Assembly (NCBI GenBank): GCA_041905595.1
Contig: JAYRKT010000026.1
Span: forward strand, 1 to 64,000
Direction of reading: 5' to 3'
Source: Aliitabrizicola sp041905595
Lineage (GTDB): Bacteria; Pseudomonadota; Alphaproteobacteria; Rhodobacterales; Rhodobacteraceae
DNA: 64,000 nt
Shown here: positions 17,893 to 25,947 of the stretch, one piece after another
Position numbering within the stretch: the first letter of the stretch is position 1
Layout: each line of letters begins with the position of its first letter
Notes under the pieces: generated by a model
Seen by the model: only the letters and a program-made list of their open reading frames with translations
The model's database searches: none
Told to the model about the DNA's origin: nothing
Position numbers and translations under genes: made by a program

Positions 17893-18984
17893 TTAGGATG
17901 ACGCGATGAGGTGCCCATCTTCTTTCCTCCACCAAGCGAAAAGGGACTGCCCTATTTCAAGGTCCAACTCGGCAAGCTCTTGATGGCCCTTCTGGACCCT
18001 CATTTCCTGGCCGTCTGAGGTTTCAAGATAGATCGTCGCTGTTGCGCCGACAAATTCCTCACCGATCATACGAACGGGAACTGCATTGGCACCTGCAGGC
18101 CGTGTGTGGCTGAGCTGTGTTTTCGTATCCAAGACTGTCAAAGTCGCAGATTGTCCTAGCGGATTACTGTTGTCCGGGAGATCAAGATCGAAACGTCCAA
18201 CGCTAGTGGCAATCTCGATCCCGCTTCCCGCCGACCCGCGCTGCAATATTCCGGTGAAAACATTCGACGATCCGAGGAAATCAGCGACGAACCTTGTCTT
18301 CGGTGTTCGATAGATTTCCTGCGGAGTACCTATCTGTTCGATATTGCCTCGGCTCATGATTACAACGCGGTCTGCCATCGAGAAGGCCTCGGACTGGCTG
18401 TGCGTGACATACACGAAGGTAATGCCCGTCTCGCGCTGGAGGTTCTTCAGGACTGACTGCATCCGCACCTTCAGTGCGGCATCCAGCGCTGACAGCGGTT
18501 CGTCGAGCAGCAGAATCTCAGGCTCCACCACAAGCGACCGAGCCAGCGCCACGCGCTGCCGCTGTCCACCGGAAAGCTGCGAGATGTTGCGTTCGGCGAA
18601 CTCGGTGATCTGCATCCGATCCAGCCATTGTTCAGCCCGGCGGCGACGCTCGGCCTTGCCCACGCCGCGCATCTTCAGCGCGAATTCGACGTTTTCGCGG
18701 ACGTTCAGGAACGGGAAGAGCGCCAGGCTTTGCCACACCATCGGCGTGTCCCGGCTCCAGGTCGGCAGGTCGTTGATTGGCTTGCCCGACAGCCTGATCA
18801 CGCCTTCGGTCGGCGCCTCAAGCCCGGCCAGCATACGCAGCGTCGTGGTCTTGCCACAACCCGACGATCCCATGATCGCCAGGAACTCGCCCTTCTTTAT
18901 CTCGAAGTCCAACCTCTGCACGGCAACGAAGTTGCCAAAGCTTTTGACCACGCCTTCAAAGGAAACCAGGGTATCGCGGCTCAT
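17893..18984 (-). CDS. ABC transporter ATP-binding protein (PotA type, creatinine locus)
   Basis: A 363-residue ATPase with the standard motifs: Walker A GSSGCGKTTTL, Q-loop, signature LSGGQRQRVALAR, Walker B LLLDEPLSALD, and switch His in YVTHSQSEAFS. The C-terminal ~120 residues form a TOBE regulatory domain, as in spermidine/putrescine and MalK-like importers. It is the last gene of a four-gene importer (SBP, two permeases, ATPase) lying next to creatininase and creatinase genes, hence a probable creatinine/creatine uptake system. The gap to the permease gene is 4 bases. Confidence 0.93.
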   Translation of the reverse strand: MSRDTLVSFEGVVKSFGNFVAVQRLDFEIKKGEFLAIMGSSGCGKTTTLRMLAGLEAPTEGVIRLSGKPINDLPTWSRDTPMVWQSLALFPFLNVRENVEFALKMRGVGKAERRRRAEQWLDRMQITEFAERNISQLSGGQRQRVALARSLVVEPEILLLDEPLSALDAALKVRMQSVLKNLQRETGITFVYVTHSQSEAFSMADRVVIMSRGNIEQIGTPQEIYRTPKTRFVADFLGSSNVFTGILQRGSAGSGIEIATSVGRFDLDLPDNSNPLGQSATLTVLDTKTQLSHTRPAGANAVPVRMIGEEFVGATATIYLETSDGQEMRVQKGHQELAELDLEIGQSLFAWWRKEDGHLIASS

Positions 18985-18988
18985 CGTG

Positions 18989-19810
18989 TTATTCCCTTTC
19001 GGCGGACTTGGCGCCGCGGCCGGACAGCAGCAGCTGCGCGAGGATCACAAGCGTCATGGAGAGGATGAAGACGAAAGTGCCGATGGCGTTGATCCGTGGG
19101 CTGACCTGACCCTGCAGGAAGCCTAGCACCTTGACGGGCAGCGTCTCGTTCAGGCCAGAGACAAACCAGGCCACGGCGAATTCGTCGAAGGAGACAGCCA
19201 TTGTGATGAAGAGCGCGCCAAGGATCGCGGGGGCGCAGAACGGCACGATGACATGCCGCATTGCCATCCATTCCGAAGCGCCAAGGTTCCAGGCGGCGGG
19301 TTCCAGCGCCGGATCCATCTGCGACAGGCGCAACCGGATAATCGCCATTGCAAAAGGCGCGCAGACGACGACGTGACTGATGATGACCGATAGCGCATTG
19401 CCCGACAGGTTGACGCGCGACAGGTAGGCCAGCATGGCAAGGCCCAGGATGATTACCGGAATTGTGGGTGGCAGGAGCGCCAGCGCAAGGTAGACCTGCT
19501 TCCCCGCGAACTTGTAGCGATAGTCGGTATAGGCTGCGCCAAAGCCCAAGAGGGTTGAGACGACCCCGACGATCACACCAACCATCAGCGTGTTCCGCGC
19601 GCCCTCCCAGACGAGCGGATCGGTGGCGATCGCTCGGTACCAGTCCAGCGAGAATTCACCGAGCGGGATCGAAGGAAAGCGGTCCGAGTTGAAGCTAAAG
19701 ACGAAACTGGCCGCGATAGGCGCGAAGACAAAGGCGTAGGCCAGCACGATGTAGGCCACCAAAGCCCAGTCCAGCGCCCGGTTGCGGTTCATGTCGGCAG
19801 CGCCGCTCAT
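18989..19810 (-). CDS. ABC transporter permease (PotC type, creatinine locus)
   Basis: A 273-residue inner-membrane permease. ATG 19810 is chosen because its ATGA overlaps the stop of the upstream permease. About six hydrophobic helices are visible, starting with ALVAYIVLAYAFVFAPIAASFVF split around residues 15-37. The EAA cytoplasmic loop that contacts the ATPase reads EPAAWNLGASEWMAMRHVIVPF. It forms the channel with the PotB-type partner. Substrate preference is not evident from the permease itself. Confidence 0.92.
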   Translation of the reverse strand: MSGAADMNRNRALDWALVAYIVLAYAFVFAPIAASFVFSFNSDRFPSIPLGEFSLDWYRAIATDPLVWEGARNTLMVGVIVGVVSTLLGFGAAYTDYRYKFAGKQVYLALALLPPTIPVIILGLAMLAYLSRVNLSGNALSVIISHVVVCAPFAMAIIRLRLSQMDPALEPAAWNLGASEWMAMRHVIVPFCAPAILGALFITMAVSFDEFAVAWFVSGLNETLPVKVLGFLQGQVSPRINAIGTFVFILSMTLVILAQLLLSGRGAKSAERE

Positions 19811-20691
19811 TTCGACTTCCCCTTGTAGGCGAATTTCACTGCCACAAAGGCCACGACCATCAGCGTGCCGATCATGGTCAGTGCGATCACGGCGGCGCGG
19901 GGCCACTGCTGGCCAGACTTGGTGGTGTCGGTGATCAGGATCGACAGCGTCGTAGGCTCTCCCCCGCCCAGATAGACGGGGCTGACAAAGTCGCCGAAGG
20001 ACAAGATGAAGCAGAACAGGGCGGCGATCACGAGGCCGGTGCGAGCCGAGGGAATGACCACCTCGAACACGGTGCGCAGCCGCCCACAGCGCATGTTGTG
20101 CGCGGCCTCGATCAGGGTGCGGTCGATAAAGACGAGGCTGAAAAGCTGCAATAGCACGACCAGCGGGAAGCTCAGCGTCAGGTAGCCGATCATCGTAGCG
20201 CCGACGGTGTTCAGCATGACAAAAGGACCAAGCCCGATCCAGCTCAGGATCACGTTGATGATGCCGTTGTCGGATAGGAAGGTCTGCCAAGAATAGACAC
20301 GCACCAAGTAGCTGGTGAAGAAAGGGATCACCATCAGGAAGACCGCCCAGCGTCGGGAAGTGTCGCTCAACTTGAAGGCGATGGCATAGGCCGCCGGAAA
20401 GGCCAGAACGCTTGTCAGGACGGAAGCAGCGGCGGCGAGTGCAAGCGTTGTGCCATAGGCCTGCCAGAAGACCGCCCGTCCATACATGGTGGTCCAGTTC
20501 ACCGTGTCGAAGTCGGGCCGCATGACGAAGTTCTTCACCGTCCAGAAGGACAGCGCGACCAGGAAGACCAGCGGGAAGACGAAGAACAGAACCTGCCAGA
20601 TCAGAAGCGGCAGCGAGAACGTCAGACCATAAAGTGAAATCGGGCGTCGCATCGGAGGGCGAACTCCATCTGATGGGGCATGGGCCGGCAC
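19807..20691 (-). CDS. ABC transporter permease (PotB type, creatinine locus)
   Basis: A 294-residue permease; a start at 20652 (MRRPISLYG) would remove 13 N-terminal residues and is equally possible. Six or so membrane helices are visible, the first at LLIWQVLFFVFPLVFLVAL. The EAA-type loop is EAAHNMRCGRLRTVFEVVIP. It overlaps the partner permease gene by 4 bases. Spacing to the substrate-binding protein gene upstream is 40 bases. Confidence 0.92.
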   Translation of the reverse strand: MPAHAPSDGVRPPMRRPISLYGLTFSLPLLIWQVLFFVFPLVFLVALSFWTVKNFVMRPDFDTVNWTTMYGRAVFWQAYGTTLALAAAASVLTSVLAFPAAYAIAFKLSDTSRRWAVFLMVIPFFTSYLVRVYSWQTFLSDNGIINVILSWIGLGPFVMLNTVGATMIGYLTLSFPLVVLLQLFSLVFIDRTLIEAAHNMRCGRLRTVFEVVIPSARTGLVIAALFCFILSFGDFVSPVYLGGGEPTTLSILITDTTKSGQQWPRAAVIALTMIGTLMVVAFVAVKFAYKGKSK

Positions 20692-20731
20692 TGAAGGAGT
20701 TGCCGACCCTATGTTTCAGGGCCCTTCCCGG

Positions 20732-21856
20732 TCAGGCGCCTTTGTATTCCGACCAGAAGTCGTTCCAGGTCTCTAGATCCTGCTGGATCGGCCATTGGCG
20801 GTAGTGGATTCGGCCGGACCGGATCAGGTCCATCACATTGGGCTCACCAATCAGCATGCCCTGGCGTTTGGCTTCATCCGGATTGCTGGCATTCAGGACT
20901 TCCCAACCCTTCTGGTTCGGGATCAGCGCCGGATAGGCCGCCATTTGAGCCGATTTCGCCTGACCTTTGGCTGACGTGATGTACTGGATCCATTTCTTCG
21001 CCAGGTCTGCCTTGGCCGAGCCCTTGCCGATCGAGAAGCACTCGGACCATTGCAGCCCGCCCTCCTCGGGGATCGCGGTGCTGACCTTGGCACCGTTCTT
21101 CTGAAGAACGCCGGTGATCCAGTCGCCGATGCCACAGAAGGCCAGCATCTGCCCGTCGTTCAGCGACGAGAACGTCCCGCCGTAGTCGAAGAAGCCGCCC
21201 ACCTGCGGACGCAGCGACATGGTCTTTTCCTTTACGGCCTCCCAGGCAGCCTCGTCAATGTCGTAAGGGTTGGCGTTGCCGTTCAGCAGACTGATCTGGC
21301 CAAGGTTCGGCAGGTGCCAGTCGAAATGGCCAACCTTGCCGGTCAGCTTCGGATCCCAGAAGACGTTATAGCTGGATGCCTGGGCTTCGGTCAGCGCATC
21401 GGTGTTGTAGGCGACACCAAGGAAACCGAAACGGGTGATAAGGGAAAACAGTTTTCCGTCCTTCCAGTTGCCTGGGAAGTTCTGAAACTCCGGGAAATAG
21501 TCGGCGATGGCGTAGTCGTTCGGGTCCAGCTCTTCAACATAGCCGGCCTCATTCAGCGCCGTTACATATTCGGCATCCGACAGGATCACGTCAAAAGTGC
21601 CGGGGGGCGACTGCGAGATCAGGCCCAGCATGTTGTCGCCGCCAGTATAGTATTTCGGAACGAACTTGACGTTGTTCTCGGCCTCGAACTCGGCAACGAT
21701 ATCAGGCTCGGCATGGCCGTACCAGGCAAGCATCGTCAGTTCCGTCGCCTGTGCGAAGGCGCGGCGCGACAGCATGGGAGTAGCCAGCATGGCCGCTCCC
21801 GTGGCAAGCAACGAGCGGCGCGTGAGGCCGGTCGCGGAGCCGTTTGTGTTGAGCAT
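20732..21856 (-). CDS. ABC substrate-binding protein, Tat-exported (creatinine locus)
   Basis: A 374-residue periplasmic binding protein of the spermidine/putrescine (PotD/SBP_bac_8) type. Start ATG 21856 is supported by GGGGAGAAACGAA upstream; a longer frame to 21979 lacks a plausible signal. The N-terminus has a twin-arginine signal LTRRSLLATGAAM ending near RRAFAQA, implying folded export by Tat. The mature part begins with LTMLAWYGHAEPDIVAEF and keeps the two-lobe pattern. It is the first gene of the importer operon, which runs SBP-permease-permease-ATPase. The adjacent creatininase and creatinase suggest creatinine or creatine as ligand, an inference to be tested by binding. Confidence 0.9.
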   Translation of the reverse strand: MLNTNGSATGLTRRSLLATGAAMLATPMLSRRAFAQATELTMLAWYGHAEPDIVAEFEAENNVKFVPKYYTGGDNMLGLISQSPPGTFDVILSDAEYVTALNEAGYVEELDPNDYAIADYFPEFQNFPGNWKDGKLFSLITRFGFLGVAYNTDALTEAQASSYNVFWDPKLTGKVGHFDWHLPNLGQISLLNGNANPYDIDEAAWEAVKEKTMSLRPQVGGFFDYGGTFSSLNDGQMLAFCGIGDWITGVLQKNGAKVSTAIPEEGGLQWSECFSIGKGSAKADLAKKWIQYITSAKGQAKSAQMAAYPALIPNQKGWEVLNASNPDEAKRQGMLIGEPNVMDLIRSGRIHYRQWPIQQDLETWNDFWSEYKGA

Positions 21857-21983
21857 TTCGTTTCTCCCCGTATTCAACCGCAACGGCGTTGTCATGGCCG
21901 TGACGTTAGGAGATCGGGGCGACCGGACAAAATCGGTTCTTGAAATCCAAATATAAGCAGCCGTTATTCTGCCTGCCAATTCA

Positions 21984-22877
21984 TCAGTTCGGCAACGTGT
22001 TCACTCCCGAGCCCACGCTTTCCAGTCCGGCGACAAGGTCACTGACCAACTGCAATCCGGCCGCCGACAAGCGCGGATGCTTATAGAAAAGGCCGATCCG
22101 CAGGGGTTCAAGCTTTGGAAACCCCTCGTCCTCGTTCAGTTCACGCATGCCGGGCAGCATGGTCGCATGGGTCAGGGCAGTGATGCACAGCCCGTTCACG
22201 ACCGCGTTCTGCAAGCCGGAGATCCCCGGGCCGGAATAAACGATCCGCCACCGGCGGGCAGCGGCGTCGAGCGCGTCGATCATCCTAGCCCGGTAGTCAC
22301 AGCCTTCAAGATGCGCTCCAAGCGGCACTGGCCGGCCCTCAGTCAGGCGGAGGTTTTCGGCTGCCGCCCAGATCGGCTGTTCGACCCAAGCACGCGAAAG
22401 ATAAGGCATGCGCGCAGTGGGCATCGTCGCGACGATGATATCGAGGTCGTCGGAGCGTAGCAGCTGGTGCAGTTCGCGGCTAAGGTCACAATGGATTTCA
22501 AGGTCCACGTCCGGATGGTGGCGCAGGAAGTTGGTCAGCGTGTTCTGCAAGAATGCCACGGCGTAATCGGTCGGCAGCCCGATGCGCAAAACTCCCGTCA
22601 TGTCCGAGCGATGAAAGTAGTGCACCGCCTCGTCGTTGATTCGCACCATCTCGCGCGCGTAGGACAGCAGCGCCTCGCCCGCCGGGGTGGGGAGGATCGC
22701 GCGACCCTCCTGTGACAGAAGGGGCGCACGGACAAGCTCCTCAAGCCGACGGATTTGCAGGGAAATCGCGGGCTGACTGCGACCGAGCACCGCGCCGGCC
22801 TTGGAATGACCGCCCAGTTCCACCACCGCGATGAACGTGCGCAACAGATCGGTTGGCAGGTTAGTGAGCAGCGCCAT
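21984..22877 (-). CDS. LysR family transcriptional regulator
   Basis: A 297-residue regulator. The N-terminal winged HTH (about 7-66) reads LLRTFIAVVELGGHSKAGAVLG and RSQPAISLQIRRLEELV, followed by a LysR substrate-binding domain. It is divergent from the creatininase gene with a 96-base gap, the classical arrangement for a LysR regulator and its target, and it precedes the transporter operon on its own strand with a 127-base gap. Control of creatinine catabolism is therefore likely; the co-inducer is unknown. Confidence 0.92.
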   Translation of the reverse strand: MALLTNLPTDLLRTFIAVVELGGHSKAGAVLGRSQPAISLQIRRLEELVRAPLLSQEGRAILPTPAGEALLSYAREMVRINDEAVHYFHRSDMTGVLRIGLPTDYAVAFLQNTLTNFLRHHPDVDLEIHCDLSRELHQLLRSDDLDIIVATMPTARMPYLSRAWVEQPIWAAAENLRLTEGRPVPLGAHLEGCDYRARMIDALDAAARRWRIVYSGPGISGLQNAVVNGLCITALTHATMLPGMRELNEDEGFPKLEPLRIGLFYKHPRLSAAGLQLVSDLVAGLESVGSGVNTLPN

Positions 22878-22929
22878 GGATTTGCTCTGTCAATGGAAGG
22901 ATTGGGACAATCTATTTTCCTTATGCACC

Positions 22930-22965
22930 CCCTGCAACGTAGTTTTCGCCATCACTCTTGCAGGG
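22930..22965. promoter_or_regulatory. 8-base inverted repeat between LysR and creatininase genes
   Basis: CCCTGCAA (22930-22937) and TTGCAGGG (22958-22965) are exact reverse complements, 20 bases apart, in the 96-base divergent intergenic region. The right arm ends 8 bases before the creatininase ATG. It is a candidate LysR operator, although it is so close to the start codon that it could instead fold in the mRNA leader and affect translation. Confidence 0.55.
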
Positions 22966-22973
22966 TTGGCCTC

Positions 22974-23750
22974 ATGAAACACACCACCGCCTTCGCCTCG
23001 GAACTCACCTGGCCCGACTACGCTGCTGCTGTGAGCGGTGGGCAGACACCAATCCTGATCCCCATTGGCTCGATGGAGCAGCACGGCCACCACATGCCGC
23101 TGCATGTCGATGTCCTTTTGCCCACCGAATTCGCCCGCCGTGTAGCGCTGGAGATTGGCGCTCTGGTAGCTCCGCCCTTCACCTATGGTTACAAGTCCCA
23201 CCAGAAGTCGGGCGGCGGGAACCATCTGCCGGGCACGACCAGCCTGGACGGCGCCACTCTGGTGTCGGCGCTTAAGGACGTCGTCAAGGAATTCGCTCGT
23301 CACGGCGTGCGCAAGATCTGCCTTGTGAACGGACATTTTGAAAATTCGTGGTTCATCGTCGAAGGCATCGATCTGGCGTTGCGAGAGCTGCGCTGGGACG
23401 GGATCACCGATCTGAAGGTTGTCGTGCTGTCCTATTGGGATTTCGTCCACAAGGAGGCCATCGCACGGCTTTACCCCGGCGGCTTTCCCGGCTGGGACGT
23501 GGAACATGGCGGGGTCCTGGAAACCTCGCTGATGCTGGCGCTGCACCCTGAACACGTCCACCTCGACCGCGCCGTGGACCATGCGCCCGCCACCTTCCCG
23601 CCCTACGACGTCTACCCGGTCAAACCGGAATGGACGCCACCCTCGGGCACATTGTCCTCGCCAAAAGAGGCATCTGTCGAGAAGGGGCAAATCCTGCTGG
23701 AGGTCTGCACTGCCGGTATCGTGGGGGCCCTGCGGTCCGAGTTCGACTGA
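22974..23750 (+). CDS. crnA: creatininase (creatinine amidohydrolase)
   Basis: A 258-residue enzyme that interconverts creatinine and creatine. Start ATG 22974 gives a length almost equal to the Pseudomonas enzyme (about 260). Metal-binding residues lie in GSMEQHGHHMPLHVD, followed by YGYKSHQKSGGGNH, PGTTSLDGATL, VNGHFENS and WDVEHGGVLETSLML. These segments match characterised creatininases closely, beyond the general family pattern. It is divergent from a LysR gene and convergent with the creatinase gene. Together the two enzymes take creatinine to creatine, then to sarcosine and urea. Confidence 0.95.
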   Translation: MKHTTAFASELTWPDYAAAVSGGQTPILIPIGSMEQHGHHMPLHVDVLLPTEFARRVALEIGALVAPPFTYGYKSHQKSGGGNHLPGTTSLDGATLVSALKDVVKEFARHGVRKICLVNGHFENSWFIVEGIDLALRELRWDGITDLKVVVLSYWDFVHKEAIARLYPGGFPGWDVEHGGVLETSLMLALHPEHVHLDRAVDHAPATFPPYDVYPVKPEWTPPSGTLSSPKEASVEKGQILLEVCTAGIVGALRSEFD

Positions 23751-23773
23751 AGGGTCTTCTTCCCGGTGCAACT

Positions 23774-23795
23774 AGGGGGGCTTCGGCCCCCTTTT
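23774..23795 (+). terminator. rho-independent terminator after creatininase
   Basis: A hairpin of AGGGGG with CCCCCT around a CTTCGG loop region, followed by TTTT. It begins 24 bases after the creatininase stop. Confidence 0.75.
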
Positions 23796-23826
23796 CGTTG
23801 TCGCGAACTGCGGGCCTTCAAAGAGG

Positions 23827-23855
23827 AAAGGGGCCGGATCAATCCGGCCCCTTTT
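23827..23855. terminator. bidirectional terminator between creatininase and creatinase
   Basis: A perfect 13-base inverted repeat, AAAGGGGCCGGAT (23827-23839) and ATCCGGCCCCTTT (23842-23854), with a 2-base spacer. It has T-rich flanks in both directions. It lies between two convergent genes and can serve both. Confidence 0.85.
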
Positions 23856-23873
23856 GCCCTGATCCTGTCTGGA

Positions 23874-25088
23874 TCAGTTCCTGATTATGTTGTGCTCCGG
23901 TCCAAAGGGGAAGCCGGTGATATTCTCGGCGCCCGTCTCGGTCACGATCAGGATGTCATGCTCACGATAGCCGCCTGCACCTGGGGCACCTTCGGGCAGC
24001 ATGACCATCGGCTCCATCGACACGACCATGCCCGGCTTCAGTTCCGTCTCGATGTCTTCGCGCAGTTCGACGCCCGCCTCGCGGCCGTAGTAGTGCGACA
24101 GCACGCCAAAGGAGTGCCCATAGCCGAAGGACCGGTATTTAAGCAGGTCCCACTGGCGGTACATGCCATTCAATTCCAGCGCGATCTCGTTGCATTTCGC
24201 ACCGGGCTTGATCAGTTCCAGCCCGCGACGGTGGACAGCGACGTTCTTTTCCCAGATGTCGAGGCTCGCATCATCGACATGGTCGCAGAACAGCGTCCGT
24301 TCGAGCGCGGTGTAATAGCCGAAGATCATCGGGAAGGTGTTCAACGACAGGATCTCGCCCGACTGAACTTTCTTGTTCGTCACCGGGTTGTGCGCTCCGT
24401 CGGTGTTTATGCCTGACTGGAACCATGTCCAGGTGTCCATGAGTTCAACGAAGGGGAAGGAGTTCGCGATCTCGCGGATCATGGCGTTGGTGCCGGCGAT
24501 GGCGACCTCATGCTCGGGCACGCCTGCTTTGATGGCACCCGCCACGGCCCAGCCCCCTACGTCGCAAATGCGCGCGCCGGTGCGGATCAAGGCATGCTCT
24601 TCCGCCGACTTGATCGACCGCATCCACATTGAGGGCTGGGCGATATCGACGAATTCCACACCCGGCAGGGCCGCTTCCAGCGCCTTGCGATAGTCAAGGT
24701 TCACGTGGTCGAACTCGATCCCCAGCCGCTTGACGCCCGGGGTCAGCTGGCGCACCGCACGGTAGAAGTTGTCCCGCCGCCAGTCGGTGTAGGTAATGTT
24801 GCCACCAAAGCTGCGCCGCCAAGGCTGGCCGCCGTCGATCCCGGCCGAGATCGTGGTGGAAACTTCTTGGGTGATGACCATGCCGTACTTGCGGCCGAAG
24901 TAGCAGTAAAGCCAGCCGGAATAGTAGTTGATGCAATGGTAGCTGGTGAACAGCGCCGCATCGACGTTGTTGTCGGCCATCCAGCGGCGCACGTCGTCTT
25001 GGCGGCGCTTCATCTCGGCGTCCGAGAAGGGGGAATAGTCCTTGTCCCCATTGTGCCATTCCATGACGTGCAGCATGTCGTCGGTCAT
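23874..25088 (-). CDS. creatinase (creatine amidinohydrolase)
   Basis: A 404-residue enzyme that hydrolyses creatine to sarcosine and urea. It belongs to the pita-bread M24 fold but, as known for creatinase, needs no metal. It matches Pseudomonas creatinase in length (about 403) and in long segments: FTSYHCINYYSGWLYC, IDGGQPWRR, TWTWFQSGINTDGAHNP, SYGYGHSFG-like (here FGYGHSFGVLSHYYGREAG) and SMEPMVMLPEGAPGAGGYR. The catalytic His lies in the FTSYHC/GHSFG regions by analogy. Annotation merely as Xaa-Pro aminopeptidase would be wrong. It is convergent with creatininase across a bidirectional terminator. Confidence 0.95.
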   Translation of the reverse strand: MTDDMLHVMEWHNGDKDYSPFSDAEMKRRQDDVRRWMADNNVDAALFTSYHCINYYSGWLYCYFGRKYGMVITQEVSTTISAGIDGGQPWRRSFGGNITYTDWRRDNFYRAVRQLTPGVKRLGIEFDHVNLDYRKALEAALPGVEFVDIAQPSMWMRSIKSAEEHALIRTGARICDVGGWAVAGAIKAGVPEHEVAIAGTNAMIREIANSFPFVELMDTWTWFQSGINTDGAHNPVTNKKVQSGEILSLNTFPMIFGYYTALERTLFCDHVDDASLDIWEKNVAVHRRGLELIKPGAKCNEIALELNGMYRQWDLLKYRSFGYGHSFGVLSHYYGREAGVELREDIETELKPGMVVSMEPMVMLPEGAPGAGGYREHDILIVTETGAENITGFPFGPEHNIIRN

Positions 25089-25600
25089 TTTCTAAGTCCT
25101 TTCAGTAGTGCCGCGATCCGATCGACAGCCTACCGCCCGTCAATGGCCCATAGAAATTTGTTCTGATTATCTCTGGATTTGTGACACGAGGGAGGTGTCC
25201 GTCGAAACGCCTCCCGCGCCATCAGGAGGCTCTCTCAAGCACAATCGGCGGCCGTCATACACTTCGATTCTATCGAAATCGACCTGCAGGAGCAGGCAAT
25301 AGCTTAGATCCGCTGGAAACCCGTCCAAGGATTGGGGTAGTAATCCTTGTGCCGTCTAGATCGGTTCGGCTTCTGCAGGACTGCGTTCGCGGCCAGTCCA
25401 ATGCCAGGCTGTTATTACTAAGCGACGCGGCTCTCTGTTAGGAAACCGGCTGTTCGCGTCAGTTCCGGCCCACTGAAACTGACAGAGATGCAATCATCTA
25501 GTGCTTGGACGGCATCACTTGAGCTTTCCACTGATCTGTGCAGCCTGAGTTGCAGTTGACCCAATTGGCCTGCCCCGATCAGGTGGTCCGGTTTCAGTCT
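25089..25600. other. gene-free stretch upstream of creatinase
   Basis: About 510 bases between the creatinase start and the IS3 remnant. It should contain the creatinase promoter near its left end. Short frames within it have no recognisable domain. AT content is somewhat higher than in the neighbouring genes, and the right part may be degraded insertion-sequence DNA. Confidence 0.5.
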
Positions 25601-25668
25601 TGGTGGATGACGGGTCTTGGCGCTACGGCCCGGGTGGCCGGCGAAGCGGCTCCGAATGGCGAAGCCGG

Positions 25669-25925
25669 CTACTGGATGACCTCTGGAGCTGGCGGGCGAT
25701 ACCCCAGCGATGATTGCGGGCGCTTAGTGTTGTAATGGCGGCGCCAGCTCTCGATGAGGATCTTGGCCTCGGCGAGGCTGTAGAAGATTTCCCCATTGAG
25801 CAGCTCGTCCCGCAGCTTCGCGTTGAAGCTCTCGCAGTAGCCGTTCCCCCAGGGGCTGCTGGGCTCGATGTAAACGGTTCGCGCCCCCACGGCGGCGATC
25901 CAGTCCCGGCATGTTCTATACTCGA
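25669..25925 (-). pseudogene. IS3 family transposase remnant (C-terminal part)
   Basis: About 85 codons of the DDE integrase end of an IS3-type transposase: YRTCRDWIAAVGARTVYIEP, SSPWGNGYCESFNAKLRDEL with the last catalytic Glu, then RRHYNTKRPQSSLGYRPPAP. The N-terminal HTH part and the two catalytic Asp residues are missing; the homology is cut at about 25925, only 23 bases from the end of sdaA. It cannot be active on its own and is a scar of an insertion followed by deletion. Confidence 0.88.
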
Positions 25926-25947
25926 TGGCGGACGGAAGGGGGCACGG

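Noticed and set aside
17679..17918. Minus-strand frame of 79 codons between GlxA and the ABC ATPase gene
   Set aside because: No recognisable domain, and it overlaps the 3' end of the ATPase gene upstream of it; probably chance.
23874..25088. Annotation as Xaa-Pro aminopeptidase (M24)
   Set aside because: The fold is shared, but long segments match characterised creatinase and the neighbour is creatininase, so creatinase is the better call.
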